From: Ectocarpus siliculosus
Lineage: Eukaryota > Sar > Phaeophyceae > Ectocarpales > Ectocarpaceae
Length of the DNA stretch: 64,000 nt
Reading direction: 5' to 3'
NCBI GenBank assembly: GCA_000310025.1
Contig: FN649741.1
Coordinates: 809,379-873,378, forward strand
Part shown: positions 20,580-32,080 of the stretch, piece after piece
How the letters are laid out: the number at the start of each line of letters is the position of its first letter
Numbering within the stretch: the first letter of the stretch is position 1
The notes under the pieces: model-generated
Databases searched by the model: none
What the model saw: only the letters and a program-made list of their open reading frames with translations
Told to the model about the DNA's origin: nothing
Program-made: the position numbers and the translations under genes

Positions 20580-22630
20580 GGTTCTCCCCAGACTGATGTC
20601 GTCGCCTAGGATGCCGCCCATGTCCCCCTGGCGTTCGACGGCACGAAAAACTCAGACAATTGGTGGCGTTGTAACTGTGTGCTTCGATCGGGGGGGGCGG
20701 GCTAGCAATAGATACATGGTTAAACATGAACGACCGGTCAAGGAATTACAGCAAAGGCTCACCTTGTAGCGCGCTGCTCCTGCAGCCTTCTGGGTCGTAG
20801 GTCTGCCAAAACCGGGGGCCTGTTGGAGCACATTAGAGCTCATGCCAGTCATCGTTTGAAAAAAGAAAACTTTCCCGGTGCAGACTTACTCCACAACCAC
20901 CGCACCCCGATCCTCTGGTGGGCGTACATCCGGTTGTACAGCTCCGGCGGCACCGAAAACGCCTCCTTCTTTTTCCTGGGGGTCAGCTCGTCGTTGTCGC
21001 TTCTCGCTCCTCCGCCCTCGTTGCCGCCGCCGCCGCCCGAGGCCTCCATCTTCCAGGCCTTCCCGCCTGCTTCCCGCCGCCACTCGCCAGCGACGCCGAC
21101 CACCAAGTCTCCGCACCGCCCACCGTCGCCTTCCTGCCGCGGGGCCCCCGAACGAAGAGCTTATAGTGCCTTCACCTGCTCCCGCCGTGTGGACACCCTT
21201 ACTGCTGCGTTTGGTTGAAGCAGCCATCGAGGAATCATCCTTGTTCGTCATGCTCGCTGCTGCTGTATAACCCCCGACCAAAAGCGTTTGACGGTTGGCG
21301 TGCCTCCGCTCCTCTCGCGAGGCGACCGCCGTTCCCGAGAGACCGAAGCGGCCGCCACCGCCGCCGCCACCGCTACCACTGCCGCAGATCGACGGCGGCT
21401 TCTTCGGCCCCGTGCCTGACCACCCCCGGTCGTGGGCACCCCCGTTCCTACCGACAGGGATAGCACAGCCCGCTTCTTTCACCTCTAGGCAGTCCACAAT
21501 ATCGTCGTCGTCGTCATCGCTACAGACAACGAAGCTCTCCGAAGCCTGGCCTTTGCGATTCGCGGGAGCGGCAGTCGGGCTTTTCGGGGGGCAATTCCTC
21601 CTTGGAAAGCCGGGATGTTGGCGGGGGCGGCGGAGACGACATCAACAGGTCCAAGACATGGCTCGTGTCGACGGGACTCGCTGCTGATGATCCCCCCGAC
21701 CGAGTCATGAGCGTTGCTGCTGCTGTTGCCGCCGCCAAGACAAGAGCGGAAGGAGGAGGACTCCGCGCCCTTGTCGACACCGGAAGTGGCGGCAGATGGT
21801 CGCTGCGGCGACGGCGAGTACGCGTAAAAAACGCCTCCGCTGCCGCAGTCATGACCGTAGTCGTCGTCGTTCCCCCGCCGCCGTCGTAGTCCCATGCCTC
21901 GGGAAAACCTTCCGACCCGGCTCCTATAGGATCTGTAAAGCGTCCTCCTCCGGCTCTTGATGATGCCGACAGCGAGCGTCGTCGTCTGGGTTTCTGGAGC
22001 CCGTGAGATGCAATGCTCGGGGTACTCGACGTCCTTCGTTTTGACGTTCTCTAACGTTAACATTGCAACAAGCAGCTGACGCTCGACAGGGTCAGTGGAC
22101 AAGGCCCTATCTTAATCTTCCGTCACCGTCCGTGCGTCCGTTACCACGGAGTGAATGTGTTGTGAATTGTGGCTCCCGCCGCCGTCCCCGCGTGTCTTAT
22201 TGTGGCCAGCAACAAGGTCCGCGCCGTATTGGCCAGACAGCAGTTACGCATTCGTCCTGACAAACGGTCATGGGACCCTCAGTAGCGGTGCCAGAGATGC
22301 TGTTGCCGTAGGTTGTGATTGTCCAGGTACATACGTCATACGTCGAAACGTAAGGAGTACATTTGGTAAGGATTGTCGGCACAGGGGTTTGACCAACTGG
22401 ACCAAACGACATATCCGGGGCCCCACCAAGACTACCGTGATTCACCCCCTCGCAGCCGCATGGTCGCCGCCGGTGGCGCAGCTGGAGTACCACCTGGAGC
22501 AACTGGGCTGTCGCCTCCTGTCACGTCAACTGATGGACCTATCCGCCGAAGCCTCTCAACCGGGGACTTTGCAGCCTCTTTCTGCGGCTCGCTCCCCCTT
22601 TTGTATCTCCACGCGCAAAGCATCCTCCCA
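20580..22630 (-). pseudogene. SNF2-family helicase fragment (ERCC6/CSB-like start of ATPase), antisense in SMC5-B intron 3
   Basis: On the minus strand, a Gly/Ser/Arg-rich low-complexity N-terminal region (about 22100-20990) leads into VPPELYNRMYAHQRIGVRWL, the block that opens the SNF2 ATPase. A splice (donor GTAAGT at about 20896, acceptor AACGCCAG at about 20630) joins it to MGGILGDDISLGRTFQ. That matches motif I, normally GGILGDEMGLGKTIQ. Here the catalytic Lys of GKT is Arg and GLG is SLG. A stop follows within about 35 codons and no further helicase motifs exist before the MITE at 20448. The frame also shifts near 21150. So only the first tenth of the ATPase remains. ERCC6 (CSB/RAD26) is the best guess, and ERCC6L is possible. 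Non-functional as an ATPase. Confidence 0.6.
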
Positions 22631-23150
22631 CGTAATGATATAGGGTAGCTCTCTACCTGCAGTCCATCCCCTTGAAGCGCAAGCGCCCAGCTACATACCG
22701 TGCTGTCCCCGCCCCCGATGGCTACGGTCCCAGTTTGAGTGAAAAGCCCGCAAGAATGGCGTACGTCGCCTCTCTTTGGCCCGACTCACACGGCTCAGAC
22801 GCCAATACCCCGTTGCCTACACCAGGGTGCAGCAGCTTCGTCAGAGGCCGAAAGAGAAGGAAGGTTGACTCAAGTATTTTTCTCAGAGAATGACAGACAT
22901 GAGGGAAGCAGGGAAACCCTCGCTCGTCATGTCCATCATATCATACCCATATTGTCCACGTCACCCTCCGGACCCGTAGATCAGCAAGTAGTTTGCCGAG
23001 TACACCCTAATTTATCGGATAAGAGAGGGACAGGCGGACAGAGACACTCACAACAGTACAATGGAGGGCATAGTCAGCGAGATGTGCTCCATGTCCGTAT
23101 GCACGTGTCGTAACAGTATCAGTAGTCCTGGACATAACAACCAATTTACC

Positions 23151-23337
23151 ATATTAGATTTATATAACATATTAGATTTATATACCATATTAGATTTATA
23201 TACCATATTAGATTTATATACCATATTAGATTTATATACCATATTAGATTTATATACCATATTAGATTTATATACCATATTAGATTTATATACCATATTA
23301 GATTTATATACCTTAGATTTATATACCATATTAGATT
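23151..23337. repeat. 18-bp AT-rich minisatellite
   Basis: About ten head-to-tail copies of CATATTAGATTTATATAC, one shortened, sit in SMC5-B intron 3. The apparent (ILDLYT)n peptide is a product of the repeat. Confidence 0.95.
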
Positions 23338-23603
23338 TACAACTCGTTTCAAGGCGATTGCGAACTCATTTCTCAAGTAGACGATGCGTTATTGTTAACT
23401 TACGAAGTCGACGTCGTGCCACGTTCCTCATTCCGAATAGCTTTTCCTTGGTTGTGTTGTGTACTTTTTACAGGACAAGATCGGCGACTTCTCGGGCTTT
23501 ACGCCAGATAGCTGCTGCTGGAAACGGAGAAGGCCTTGTCCATCACCGAGCTGTACGACCCGCACATGAAGCTCATCGACCTGCAAGACTCGGTGAGTCA
23601 GAT

Positions 23604-23740
23604 ATCCTTTGTCTTTGTCTTTGTCTTTGTCTTTGTCTTTGTCTTTGTCTTTGTCTTTGTCTTTGTCTTTGTCCTTGTCTTTGTCTTTGTCTTTGTCTTT
23701 GTCCTTGTCCTTGTCTTTGTCCTTGTCCTTGTCCTTGTTC
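23604..23740. repeat. (CTTTGT)n hexanucleotide array
   Basis: More than twenty CTTTGT/CCTTGT units begin about 12 bp after the donor of SMC5-B exon 4. The T-to-C variants cluster at the 3' end. Confidence 0.95.
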
Positions 23741-24577
23741 ACTAGGTTTCATCGGTAAGAAGAATGGCTCTGTCGCCTACAGGTGGAGCTGTCTGTGTTC
23801 GTCCCCCGTTTGTTCTGGCCCCAGTATACACATCTCTCGGAGTTGACGTTTGGCATATCAGCCGGGGGCACACAGGAGGAAGTTCGCACAAACCTGTTCT
23901 TACTGTTATTATTGCCACACCTCTCCTGCTGCGGGATTTGCGCTGTTTTTTTTTCTCGGCAAGGGTTTTTCATTCGAAGTTGTACCTCATTTTTGCATGC
24001 CGACCTCAAGCAGCCCCGCGTCAATGGCTGTGTTTTTGTAGCGTTTGTCCTCTTACACGTTGTCAAAATGGACCCACTTCTATCCGTGAACAAGATTCGG
24101 AAAGGTTTTTCTGATATTCATCTGCACATCAACAATGTGGCTGTACAGACGGACGTCCTTCTACGTGTTATTTTTCATTATTTTCGTTCATTGCCGATGC
24201 CTGCAGAGAGAGAGAGAGAAGACCTCGCACAGAGGCGATATCATCATCTCACCTCGTCATTATCTTTTCCTTGTGCGCTTGTTTTTTATCCTGATATATA
24301 TATATACGAGTCCGTCTTTTTTTGGTTGGCGAATCTGTGCTGCCAATAAGGTAAGCTTCACGCTATGGACATCAGATTTTGCCCATCCAGTGTCCAAAAC
24401 TCCCGTCATTTCGGTTGTTTCCCGTCTGTTTGTTTTTGTTGGTTGGCGTCTTTTTCATCCCAAATCCTTTTTGTGTGTGTTCTCAGAAAAGGCAAGACTC
24501 AGAACGAGGAGGAGACGAGGACCAAGCTGGATGACATGGAATCGGAGTTGTCCACCCTCGAGAAGGACGTGCAACGC

Positions 24578-24955
24578 TACCAAGAGCGCCAAGAGAAGCA
24601 GGAGAGGGTGAGATACTTTCCTCGTAGTGTCTGCTTGTTTGTTTGTTTTTCGTCGGAGCAACGGTGGGGCTTAGGAGAAGCAAGACACCAAAAATCATGG
24701 TAGATCGTTCACGAACATTGCACGTATCACCTTGTTGTTTTGTTTTGCACGTATCTCCTTGTTGTTTTGTCCTTCGAATCGCGCCAAGAGAACCAGGAGA
24801 GGGTGAGATACATTCCTCCTAAGTGTTTGCTCCTTTGATTAACTTTTTTTTCGTCGGAGTAACGGTGGGAGTTAGGAAAAGCAAGACACAGCAATTAATG
24901 GTGGATCGTTCACGAATATTGAACGTGTTACATTGTTGTTTTGCTGTCCTTCGAA
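24578..24955 (+). repeat. tandem duplication of the 3' end of SMC5-B exon 5 and its donor
   Basis: The stretch from CGCCAAGAGAAGCAGGAGAG through the donor and about 150 bp of intron (24578-24770) is repeated at about 24780-24955 with roughly 15% differences, including a second GAGAGGGTGAGATAC donor-like site. The second copy is not preceded by an acceptor, so it looks like a decoy, not an exon. Confidence 0.75.
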
Positions 24956-25342
24956 GCGCGACAAGGGAAGCCGCAGGACAGGCTTGACGCAAATCTTTGC
25001 TCGTCGACTCTCGGGCTGCTTCGTTGTGTTTTTGTTTTTGGAGTCCGCAGGGTGGAGGCCGTCGTTGCTGGCTTCGCCTCGGCGGATGTAGCCATGCAAT
25101 AAGCGCTTGTTGTTGTTGTTGTTGTTGTTAATGCTGCTGCTGCTGTTGTTGATGGTATTGTTGCTGTTGTTACTTGCACCCTTTTTCTATGTTGTCTGCC
25201 CAGGCTTGAGCTGCACAAAAAGCGGAAGATTTTTTGGAGAACGTGGCGAACCTGAGAAGGCAAGGGCACGCGACTCAGTTGCCCGAGGAAGAGGCCGCCA
25301 AGGAGCTCGAGATGGCTGAGGAGGCCGACAAACCTGTGGAGG

Positions 25343-25864
25343 TGTGGACGACGACTTGGGCCTTCGGTGATTGTCGGCAGTGATGTTGGATTACGTCGTC
25401 GAAGTCCAAGGCAGCTTATTTTTTCAGGTGGTTTGGGCTATGCTGCTTTACAACATGCTGACCGCAGTGATGGTGCTGTTCATGAGGTTTGCATATCGCG
25501 CCTATTGGTGAGGGTGTTCTTGGCTATTTTCTCCCGAAAGGAACGATTGTTACGAATTATTCTGGAAATGGTGGGAGTAGACTATATTGACGGCAATGAT
25601 GATGCTGTTGGTGAGGTTTGCATAACGCGCCCATTGGTGAGGGTCTTCATGATATCAATCGATAATGGTTGCGATTGAAATTTCACGTATTGGTGATTTT
25701 CCACTTTCAAATCAATGGAGCCAATGGCGTGTTAACCAGCAGGAGAACTGCCGGCATGTAATGTCGTTCTCGCTTTTGCTGTACCTCTATCGTGCTGAAG
25801 TATGATGAAGAGGTGCGTGCATGATGGAGCCAATGCCCTCGGTTGCTCTTTTCGCACAAAGAAG
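25343..25864 (+). other. SMC5-B junction region between N-terminal and C-terminal remnants
   Basis: No SMC5 coding sequence is found here, although the hinge and the second coiled-coil arm would be expected. It contains a diverged local duplication (TGATGGTGCTGTT near 25469 and TGATGATGCTGTT near 25598, each followed by GAGGTTTGCAT). The deletion breakpoint at 25865 falls directly against SMC5 exon sequence. Confidence 0.6.
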
Positions 25865-26577
25865 GCGGTGCTGAACGCACGGGTACACTCGGGGGGCGAG
25901 TGGTCCGTGCCTACCGTCCTCTTCCTCATGGCCCTGCAGGTGAGGCAAGGGAAGGGAAGTTTGCGTGGGACGGGATGGCTCGCGGGTCTGGCCGAACTTC
26001 AGCGGAAACTGGTCGTGTTTGTTGGTACGCTGATGGTTGCATGGATCGATTGGGTCGATGGTTCGTTGAAAACATGGTTGTTTTGAAATGGAATGGGTTC
26101 GTTTGGTCTTGATTGTTCTGGCCGTGCTTTTGGGCAAGTGGCATCACTACACGGCTGTTCCGTTTGGTTTTGGGGGCTTGGTTCGAGCCAGTGTACTGTT
26201 TGTCACGCTGCCACTATGTGCTGCGAAAGCAGGGCACGAAGTACTTCAAGCAGGGTACGAACACGGTGTCGGACATGTACATGTATATATTCATGGAACG
26301 ATACTACCCACATGCGATATGTACGGCGCATGCATAAAATGATTTTTTGTTTGGTTGGTGCAATGACGGTGTGATGTAAACGCGCGGTCAGGGTCTGGTG
26401 GCCATGGACAACGACGACATGAAGATCGCCGTCCTCATGAACGGCCCCAACAACACCATCAAGGGCACCGAGGAGCACTCCATGAAGAACTTCATCGCCG
26501 CCAAGAAGCGGCAGCGAGCCCTGAGGAACCTCGACGCGCAGGGGAACGGTCCCCAGCAGCGACGCCGGATTTCCTAG

Positions 26578-26990
26578 CCGAACCCCTTGTCTGCGTGCTT
26601 CAGTTCCTTACCGGGGGACGGATATTCTTTACTTGTCTGTTGGGGGGGGCTTTTTGTCGTCATGGCCTGGTTTTGTTTGGTGATTCTGCAGCACATCACC
26701 AGTTGCGTTTGTTGCATTGTGGGGTTGGTGTTCCGTTGTCGTAGTCTTGGCGCCGATTTTGTCCGCGGTGTGGATTAGGGCTGCTTGGTTTATGGTGTTA
26801 GTAAGAGAGAAGGGCGAGCGTGGTGTGGCGAAGGCGGCGATCGGGTCGAGTGGGAGGGGTGTTATTTTCCTGCGCGGTTGAAGCGTGGTTTTTGTTGTTG
26901 GGTTCGTATTGGAAAGCCGTTTCGATCTCCGCCCAGTGCCTTCAAGCATCCGTACTGGTCCAACTGACCCGGACGCCTTCCGTGACCAAA
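26578..26990 (+). other. SMC5-B 3' flank, homologous to the SMC5-A 3' flank
   Basis: TTGTCTGCGTGCTTCAGTTC, ACGGATATTCTTTACTTGTC and CCAACTGACCCGGACGCCTT match 11594-11960 in order. This shows that the duplicated segment ran at least 400 bp past the stop codon. Confidence 0.8.
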
Positions 26991-27090
26991 AGGCTACAGG
27001 TACCCGAAAAAAAAAAAAACAGTACAAGTACAATTTCAACTACAACTACAAATCAGAGAGAAGAGTAAAGACGGACGCACCCGGTAATAA

Positions 27091-27281
27091 CCCGAAATAT
27101 TATTGTATGCGTGAACAAATGGAACGAGTCCCCAAAGCGTATTGTACAGGTGCATATTGCCATGGATGAAGGGGGGGGTATGGGAACCCGAAAGATTATT
27201 GTATGCGTGAACAAATGGAACGAATCCCCAAAGCGTATTGTACAGGTCCATATTGCCATGGATGTAGGGGGGGTATGGGAG
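27091..27281. repeat. two-copy 96-bp tandem repeat
   Basis: A unit starting CCCGAAATATTATTGTATGC and ending in a G run plus TATGGGA occurs twice with few differences, between SMC5-B and VPS28. Because the unit length is a multiple of three, both strands show repeated open frames, which I read as shadows. Confidence 0.9.
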
Positions 27282-28392
27282 CAGCAATATCGCAACTCCT
27301 ACATGCACGCATGGGATCGAGTACTTTGTATTGGAGCCTTTGGGAGCCGAGGGGGGTGTCGTTGTTGTTTTGTTGTTTGAAGGGGTTCCTGGCGGCTGTT
27401 GTGGCCGATCGTTTGATCGTAGCAATACTAACACTTCGTACTCTGTATCCACAGGGATCTGATTCCTACATAGTCTGCGGAGTAGTCGACTAGTCTTAAT
27501 AGTTGGTTGCCTAGCTGCTCTGGAGGATTTTCGGTGTGTGTTGTATTTAATGTTCGTTCGGCCCCCCCACCCAGTGATTGTTGCATGAACGATTCGTTTT
27601 GTGTAGTTAATTTTAAGTCGAGAGACGTGAGTAGTGATATACAGCCCCGTGTGCATCGCCCTGTTTCTTGTAATTCCTGTCCGTTGTCGTGAAGCCGTAG
27701 GTAACAAGAGTAGGCAAATGATAGCCGGTCGACCCTTCTTTTTATAGACTACTACAGCAGGTGTGTTTTATCGTGGGTGAAATGATGATCGCGCATGTTT
27801 TAAGGAATAGGGTGACAGTAGAATAGAGAGTACTCGGCGAAGAAGGGCGAGTGCTGCTGATTGCAGAGCAAAGCAGACGTATCACACGGCCACTGCCTAC
27901 GGCCAGAGAGGTAGTAGTACAAATTTGTACTAAGAGTACGAAGTGCTTGATGGATATAAGATTGATATCCTGGAGCTTTTACAATGTACCCGTCAGGTTT
28001 TATCTCATCCCGCCCCCACTTCGTAGAGCAGGATGATGAGCAGCCCAGCCCTAGCGGTGGATGAATGTCAAATTTGCTCCGCACCAAAGACGATTGATTC
28101 GATAGCTGCTACTGCTGCGGTAGCGTTATGTATAGCAAGAGGAGTAGCACGTCGTTTGCTGAGACGCCGAGACCCGAGACGGTAAACGAGAGGCCCCCTG
28201 CACAGCGGTTCTTGGCAGGTACCCACATTTATTTACAATTTTGTGCCCAATTTTGTGCCCCCGCCGTGGGTTCTCGTCTGCTCGGCGGCGGCTGTTCGGT
28301 CGCATTGTGCCGCCTTCCTCTCCCATCCCGTCATCCCGTCACCTCAACACTCTCCGACGACCACACGGCAGCGAACACCACAACCTCTGTCC
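27282..28392. other. intergenic region upstream of VPS28
   Basis: No gene recognised. It contains an ACTACAGCAG motif (27751) and, close to VPS28, a C/T- and C/A-rich stretch (28310-28390) likely to be the VPS28 5' UTR or promoter-proximal region. Confidence 0.4.
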
Positions 28393-31300
28393 ATGGCTAG
28401 CGGGTACCCAAATAGTCCTCCAGCAGGGCTCGCTAGGCAGTCCTCAGACCTAGATGTGAGACGAAACTTCAGCAGTAATCCGAGGAACACAGGTTACCTT
28501 CGTTCCGGCAACCCGACAAGTACTCGTCCGGTACATTTGTACAGTAGTCTGCTGCTCTACACGCTGTACATGGGCAAACTGTGCGAAAGCAAGTTGTGTG
28601 TTGATTCGCCGCCCAGCAGTGTCTCCGTTCATTGGTTGTTTATTTTTATCCTCCTAGACAACGCCAGTACGCAGGCAGCTGTACATATTTGTACAGGAAA
28701 CCTCTTCGTTTGTTTGCGTACCGACAACGCTCGAACCGGTGTTGTAATTTGCTCCCAAAAGGCAAGGAAGGTTGATGTTGGTGTGCCTGCCGCCACCGTG
28801 CAGCAGGTACCCATGGCGGCTATATGTCACGGCAAATCCCGTAAGGTGGCCACTGCTGTACGCTGCTGCTGCAACCAGTTGGATGTTGCATTGGCTTGCT
28901 TGGTTTCTGGCTGGCTCCCAGCAAGTATGGCGGACGAAGAGCCAGACGCGAGTTTGCTTGGTTTCTCCAACCCTGCTTGGTGCTGGGGGGTCACTTAGGC
29001 CGGTGAATCTTTGTGCTGTTGTTGTATCGCCCGTAGCCGGCTTGTCGGCCCTTATTACGACGGTTGGGGTGGGGGACCCGCGGACTGCCGACGGCAGGAG
29101 ATCGAGCGCGAGAACGCAGCGCAAACGAGATAGGCTTGTTGGACCCAGCCGTGAGCACGTGCAGTGCGAACAAGGGAGGAAGGGCCGGACATGAGAGAGC
29201 GCACACCGAGTGAGCGCAGACGAACCCACGGGCCCAACATTGCCCCAGCTTACGGCAGAGTGTTTATGCGAAACTTCGGCGTGTGTGCGTAGCATTTGGC
29301 GTACAGTACACGCCTCTCCTGCCGCGATGCCCGGGCGACTGCTTACGTTTCAGACCTCTCGTGTTTCGTGCCGACAACGCTTGTGTTGCGCAGGATGAGG
29401 TGAGCTTGTATAGCAACGCGAGAGAACGAAGGCAGTGGGACAAGCTGTCGGAATTCTTCGCCATCCTCAAGACCACGGAGCACCTGGAGAACGCGCGCAT
29501 CAAGAGCGCCATCGGGCGTGACGAGGTAAGACCGTAGTGACTGCCACCTTGACGACGGAGTGCGATCAGTCGGCGCATGTTGATTGGTTCATTCGTTTGT
29601 TTCTGGTGTGGCCGCCGTTGTTGCTGGTGCTCTCTTTCGACGATAGAGCGAAGTGCGACACCGGTTGTCTAAAGTATGCCGCAGACATCGACTCACGCGG
29701 CTAGTCCCGACAAAGATATTCGACGATATTAGCAGCAAACGCAAAGGACAACCTTGGCGCTTCGTTGAACCAAGTATTTTTTAGCAACCGAAATCAAACG
29801 ATGAAACTACTAGAATGGTCAAACGGATTGATTTCGGTTGCTGAAGTAGTGCGGCTTACGTTTGTTTGGCTCGTGCCCAGAAATCCAGTTGCACCGGTAT
29901 TTTTTAGCAGAGCAGACGCTATCCCCACCTTGACGGCTACCCACCCTCCGCCTCCGCCAAATCGAAGAAGCGGCTGCTCTCTCAGACGACGTGTGTCTTA
30001 CTTGACTCTCTTTTCCTTGGCCACCACCACCGCCGCCCGCTGTCTCTCGTGCGGCGGCGTCCGTTTCGCCGTTACCTCCTCCTCTGTGGCTGGCAGTACA
30101 CCCGGGAATGCTCCGCCCTCATCTCGCAGTACAAGGACGCAGAGAGCGCCTTGCTCGCGGACGGGAGCATCACCAGCACAGTGTGAGCGCGCGCCGCTTT
30201 GAGGGACTTGTCTGCGTTGAATTTTGGTTCGAGTTGGAGCGCGATGCTGACAATCTTTGGGGGCACGGGTATGGGCTTGCTTGTGAAAACCGTTCTCGCG
30301 GTTCATTACGTCTCCCTAGCGTTTTCTCCTTCATACATACCCGGTACATGCGTTTTGCGAGTTCTTGCTCGTTTAGGGGTGTGGCTTGTTTCTCGGTAAA
30401 AGGGATTCTACAAGGTTATGTCGGTACTGTAACGGGCGAGGTTGATGACGGCGAGTTGATGCGCCCACGACCGTCGAAAGTTCGTTTGAGCGGACAGGAC
30501 AAATGAGCATCGTCTTTGACCAAGAAAGAAAGCATGACCTGTCCTGCGCTCCCTAGTCACCCTCTTTCTCTCCCCTTTGCCCCCTTGCGTCGTGTGCCCT
30601 TTCATCTCATCTCGCTCGCGGCAGCGATTTTATCAAGGAGTACCAGCTAGATTGCCCTTACGCGATGGACCGGCTAGTCAAGTACGGCGTTCCCGCCACG
30701 GTCCTGCACCGACAAGTGGACGAGAGGGATCAGATCGGCAGGGCGCGCCAGGCGGCCGAGACGGTGAGCCTTCCGAAGCTATACAAGTACAAGACCTTTT
30801 CTTCTTTTTTTCTTGTTGTACAAATAGAAAGCCGGTTGTTGTACATAGGTAAAGAGTACCCCCGTCCCCCCTTCCAGTTAGACGAAAGTCATCATGCCCA
30901 CCCTTAGTAGCTCTACCGCCGTCGAAGAGCGCACCTGCTACCACAAGCAGAAAGAGCGCGGGGGAACAACCGAAGAATTGGTCTGAGGTGTTCCCCCGCA
31001 CCGGATGGTACAACAGGGTAGCAGGGTAGCCGCGAATCTCTGATTGGCACGCCTGTCTTGTTTGGTCCGTTGTTTTCCGATTGCAAGAAGAGTTTTTCGG
31101 CCATGCGTCGGTATTTTTTTCGTTTCGGGGCTTGACGAAGCAGAACCGTAGCTCGCACGATTCACCCCTTCGGGAATTGGCACTGACGGTTAAACAAATG
31201 CTGCTCTTTTTTCGCTGACAGTCCTCCCAAAAATCCCGACTTCCTGGCCCCCCTCCCTTCACGTCGCGCGTATGCTTGTGTTTCCAGACCCAATGTTTCA

Positions 31301-32080
31301 TCACCGCAATGGACGCCTTGAAGCTGGAGCAGAGGGCTGTCGATGAGGTGCAGCCGCTCATCTACGACCTCTCGGACCGGTTGAATAAGGTGCGTCATCT
31401 GCAGCAGCAGCGTTCATATTGTTCGACGGGGTGGAGAGGAAGGGGTCAGAGTTTGCCATCACACCCGAGCCCCAAGCTCCATCGGTAGCCTTAGCTCTAT
31501 CCCTTCCCCATCCTTAAGACCCTCGTCCTATCTCTTTGTCTCTACTCCACTGTCCTGGCACGCCCGAATTCAATGTTTGACACCAACTCCTTTCCTTCTT
31601 GACCTGACATTTTGATCCTGCATAACCGAAAACGTCGCAGCCACTCCCAAATAGACCCACGACCACGCGTTTTCTGCAAGCCCTAAATTCACTCGTCTTG
31701 TCCGCTCCTCAGACACACGCCCGCGTGTTGTGCCATGCAACTTTTTAACACTCTACATATCACGGGAATCGACCCCGTCACGTGTTCGACTAGTACGGAC
31801 AGAAGAAGGTGCTGGGTAGAGATAACGGAACGGTTTTTAATGTGAAGACAACAACAGCATTAACAACAACAACAACATACCCCGGTGTTGTGGTTCCAAG
31901 GTGGACGGGCTTCCGAATGACTACGAGGGGACACAGAAGACGCGGGAGTGGCTGGTGACTCTGAACGCCATGCGGGCGGCCGACGAGCTTTCGGAGGACC
32001 AGGCGCGGCAGCTCTTGCACGACCTCGACACGTCCTACAGCGCCTTCTTCCGGTACTTGGAGATGACACAAAAGCCGTGA
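28393..32080 (+). CDS. VPS28: VPS28, ESCRT-I subunit
   Basis: ESCRT-I core subunit that binds VPS23/TSG101 and VPS37 and links to ESCRT-II for sorting ubiquitinated cargo at endosomes. Six exons join in phase: 28393-28455, 29394-29525, 30097-30182, 30625-30763, 31288-31389, 31901-32080 (TGA); 233 residues, against about 220 in animals. The N-terminal part (residues 22-140) has VSLYSNARERRQWDKLSEFF, matching the family's [20 protein letters not shown], then FIKEYQLDCPYAMDRL. The linker has FITAMDALKLEQRAVDEVQP. The C-terminal four-helix domain (about 174-233) has the YEG...REWL start and ADELSEDQARQLLHDLD. The start is the only ATG giving an in-phase first exon. All junctions are GT-AG. No oddities; this is a normal single-copy housekeeping gene by appearance. 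Confidence 0.95.

Larger units (their letters stand above)
14030..26577 (+). pseudogene. SMC5: SMC5-B: degraded, internally deleted second SMC5 copy
   Basis: Exons seen: 14030-14287 (ATG at 14030; Walker A GPNGSGKST, residues 64-72), 18364-18521 (GRADNLSAFVMYG), 19457-19538 (IQVDNLCTMLPQ; GC donor), 23474-23592, 24487-24607, about 25204-25342, 25865-25939 (signature motif) and 26392-26577 (C terminus, TAG). The first three splice in phase and match the SMC5 N-terminal head. From exon 4 the frame breaks: exon 4 is one base short between FSGFTP and LLLETEK, exon 5 joins out of phase, and exon 6 shifts in a T run with an early in-frame TGA. The hinge, the second coiled-coil arm and the Walker B exon present in SMC5-A are absent. 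The signature reads SGGEWS instead of SGGERS. The 5' breakpoint of the C-terminal remnant is within an exon (25865 matches 8386). This is most likely a pseudogene from tandem duplication. Sequencing indels could explain the homopolymer shifts but not the missing exons. Confidence 0.78.

Noticed and set aside
23061-23846. 261-codon open frame on the plus strand
   Set aside because: Most of it is translation of the 18-bp minisatellite and the CTTTGT array; it only grazes SMC5-B exon 4 in a wrong frame.
25204-25342. SMC5-B exon 6 read as a separate small gene
   Set aside because: Both frames (LELHKKRKIFW, then NVANLRRQG) fit successive parts of the SMC5 N-terminal coil, so a frameshifted SMC5 exon explains it better.
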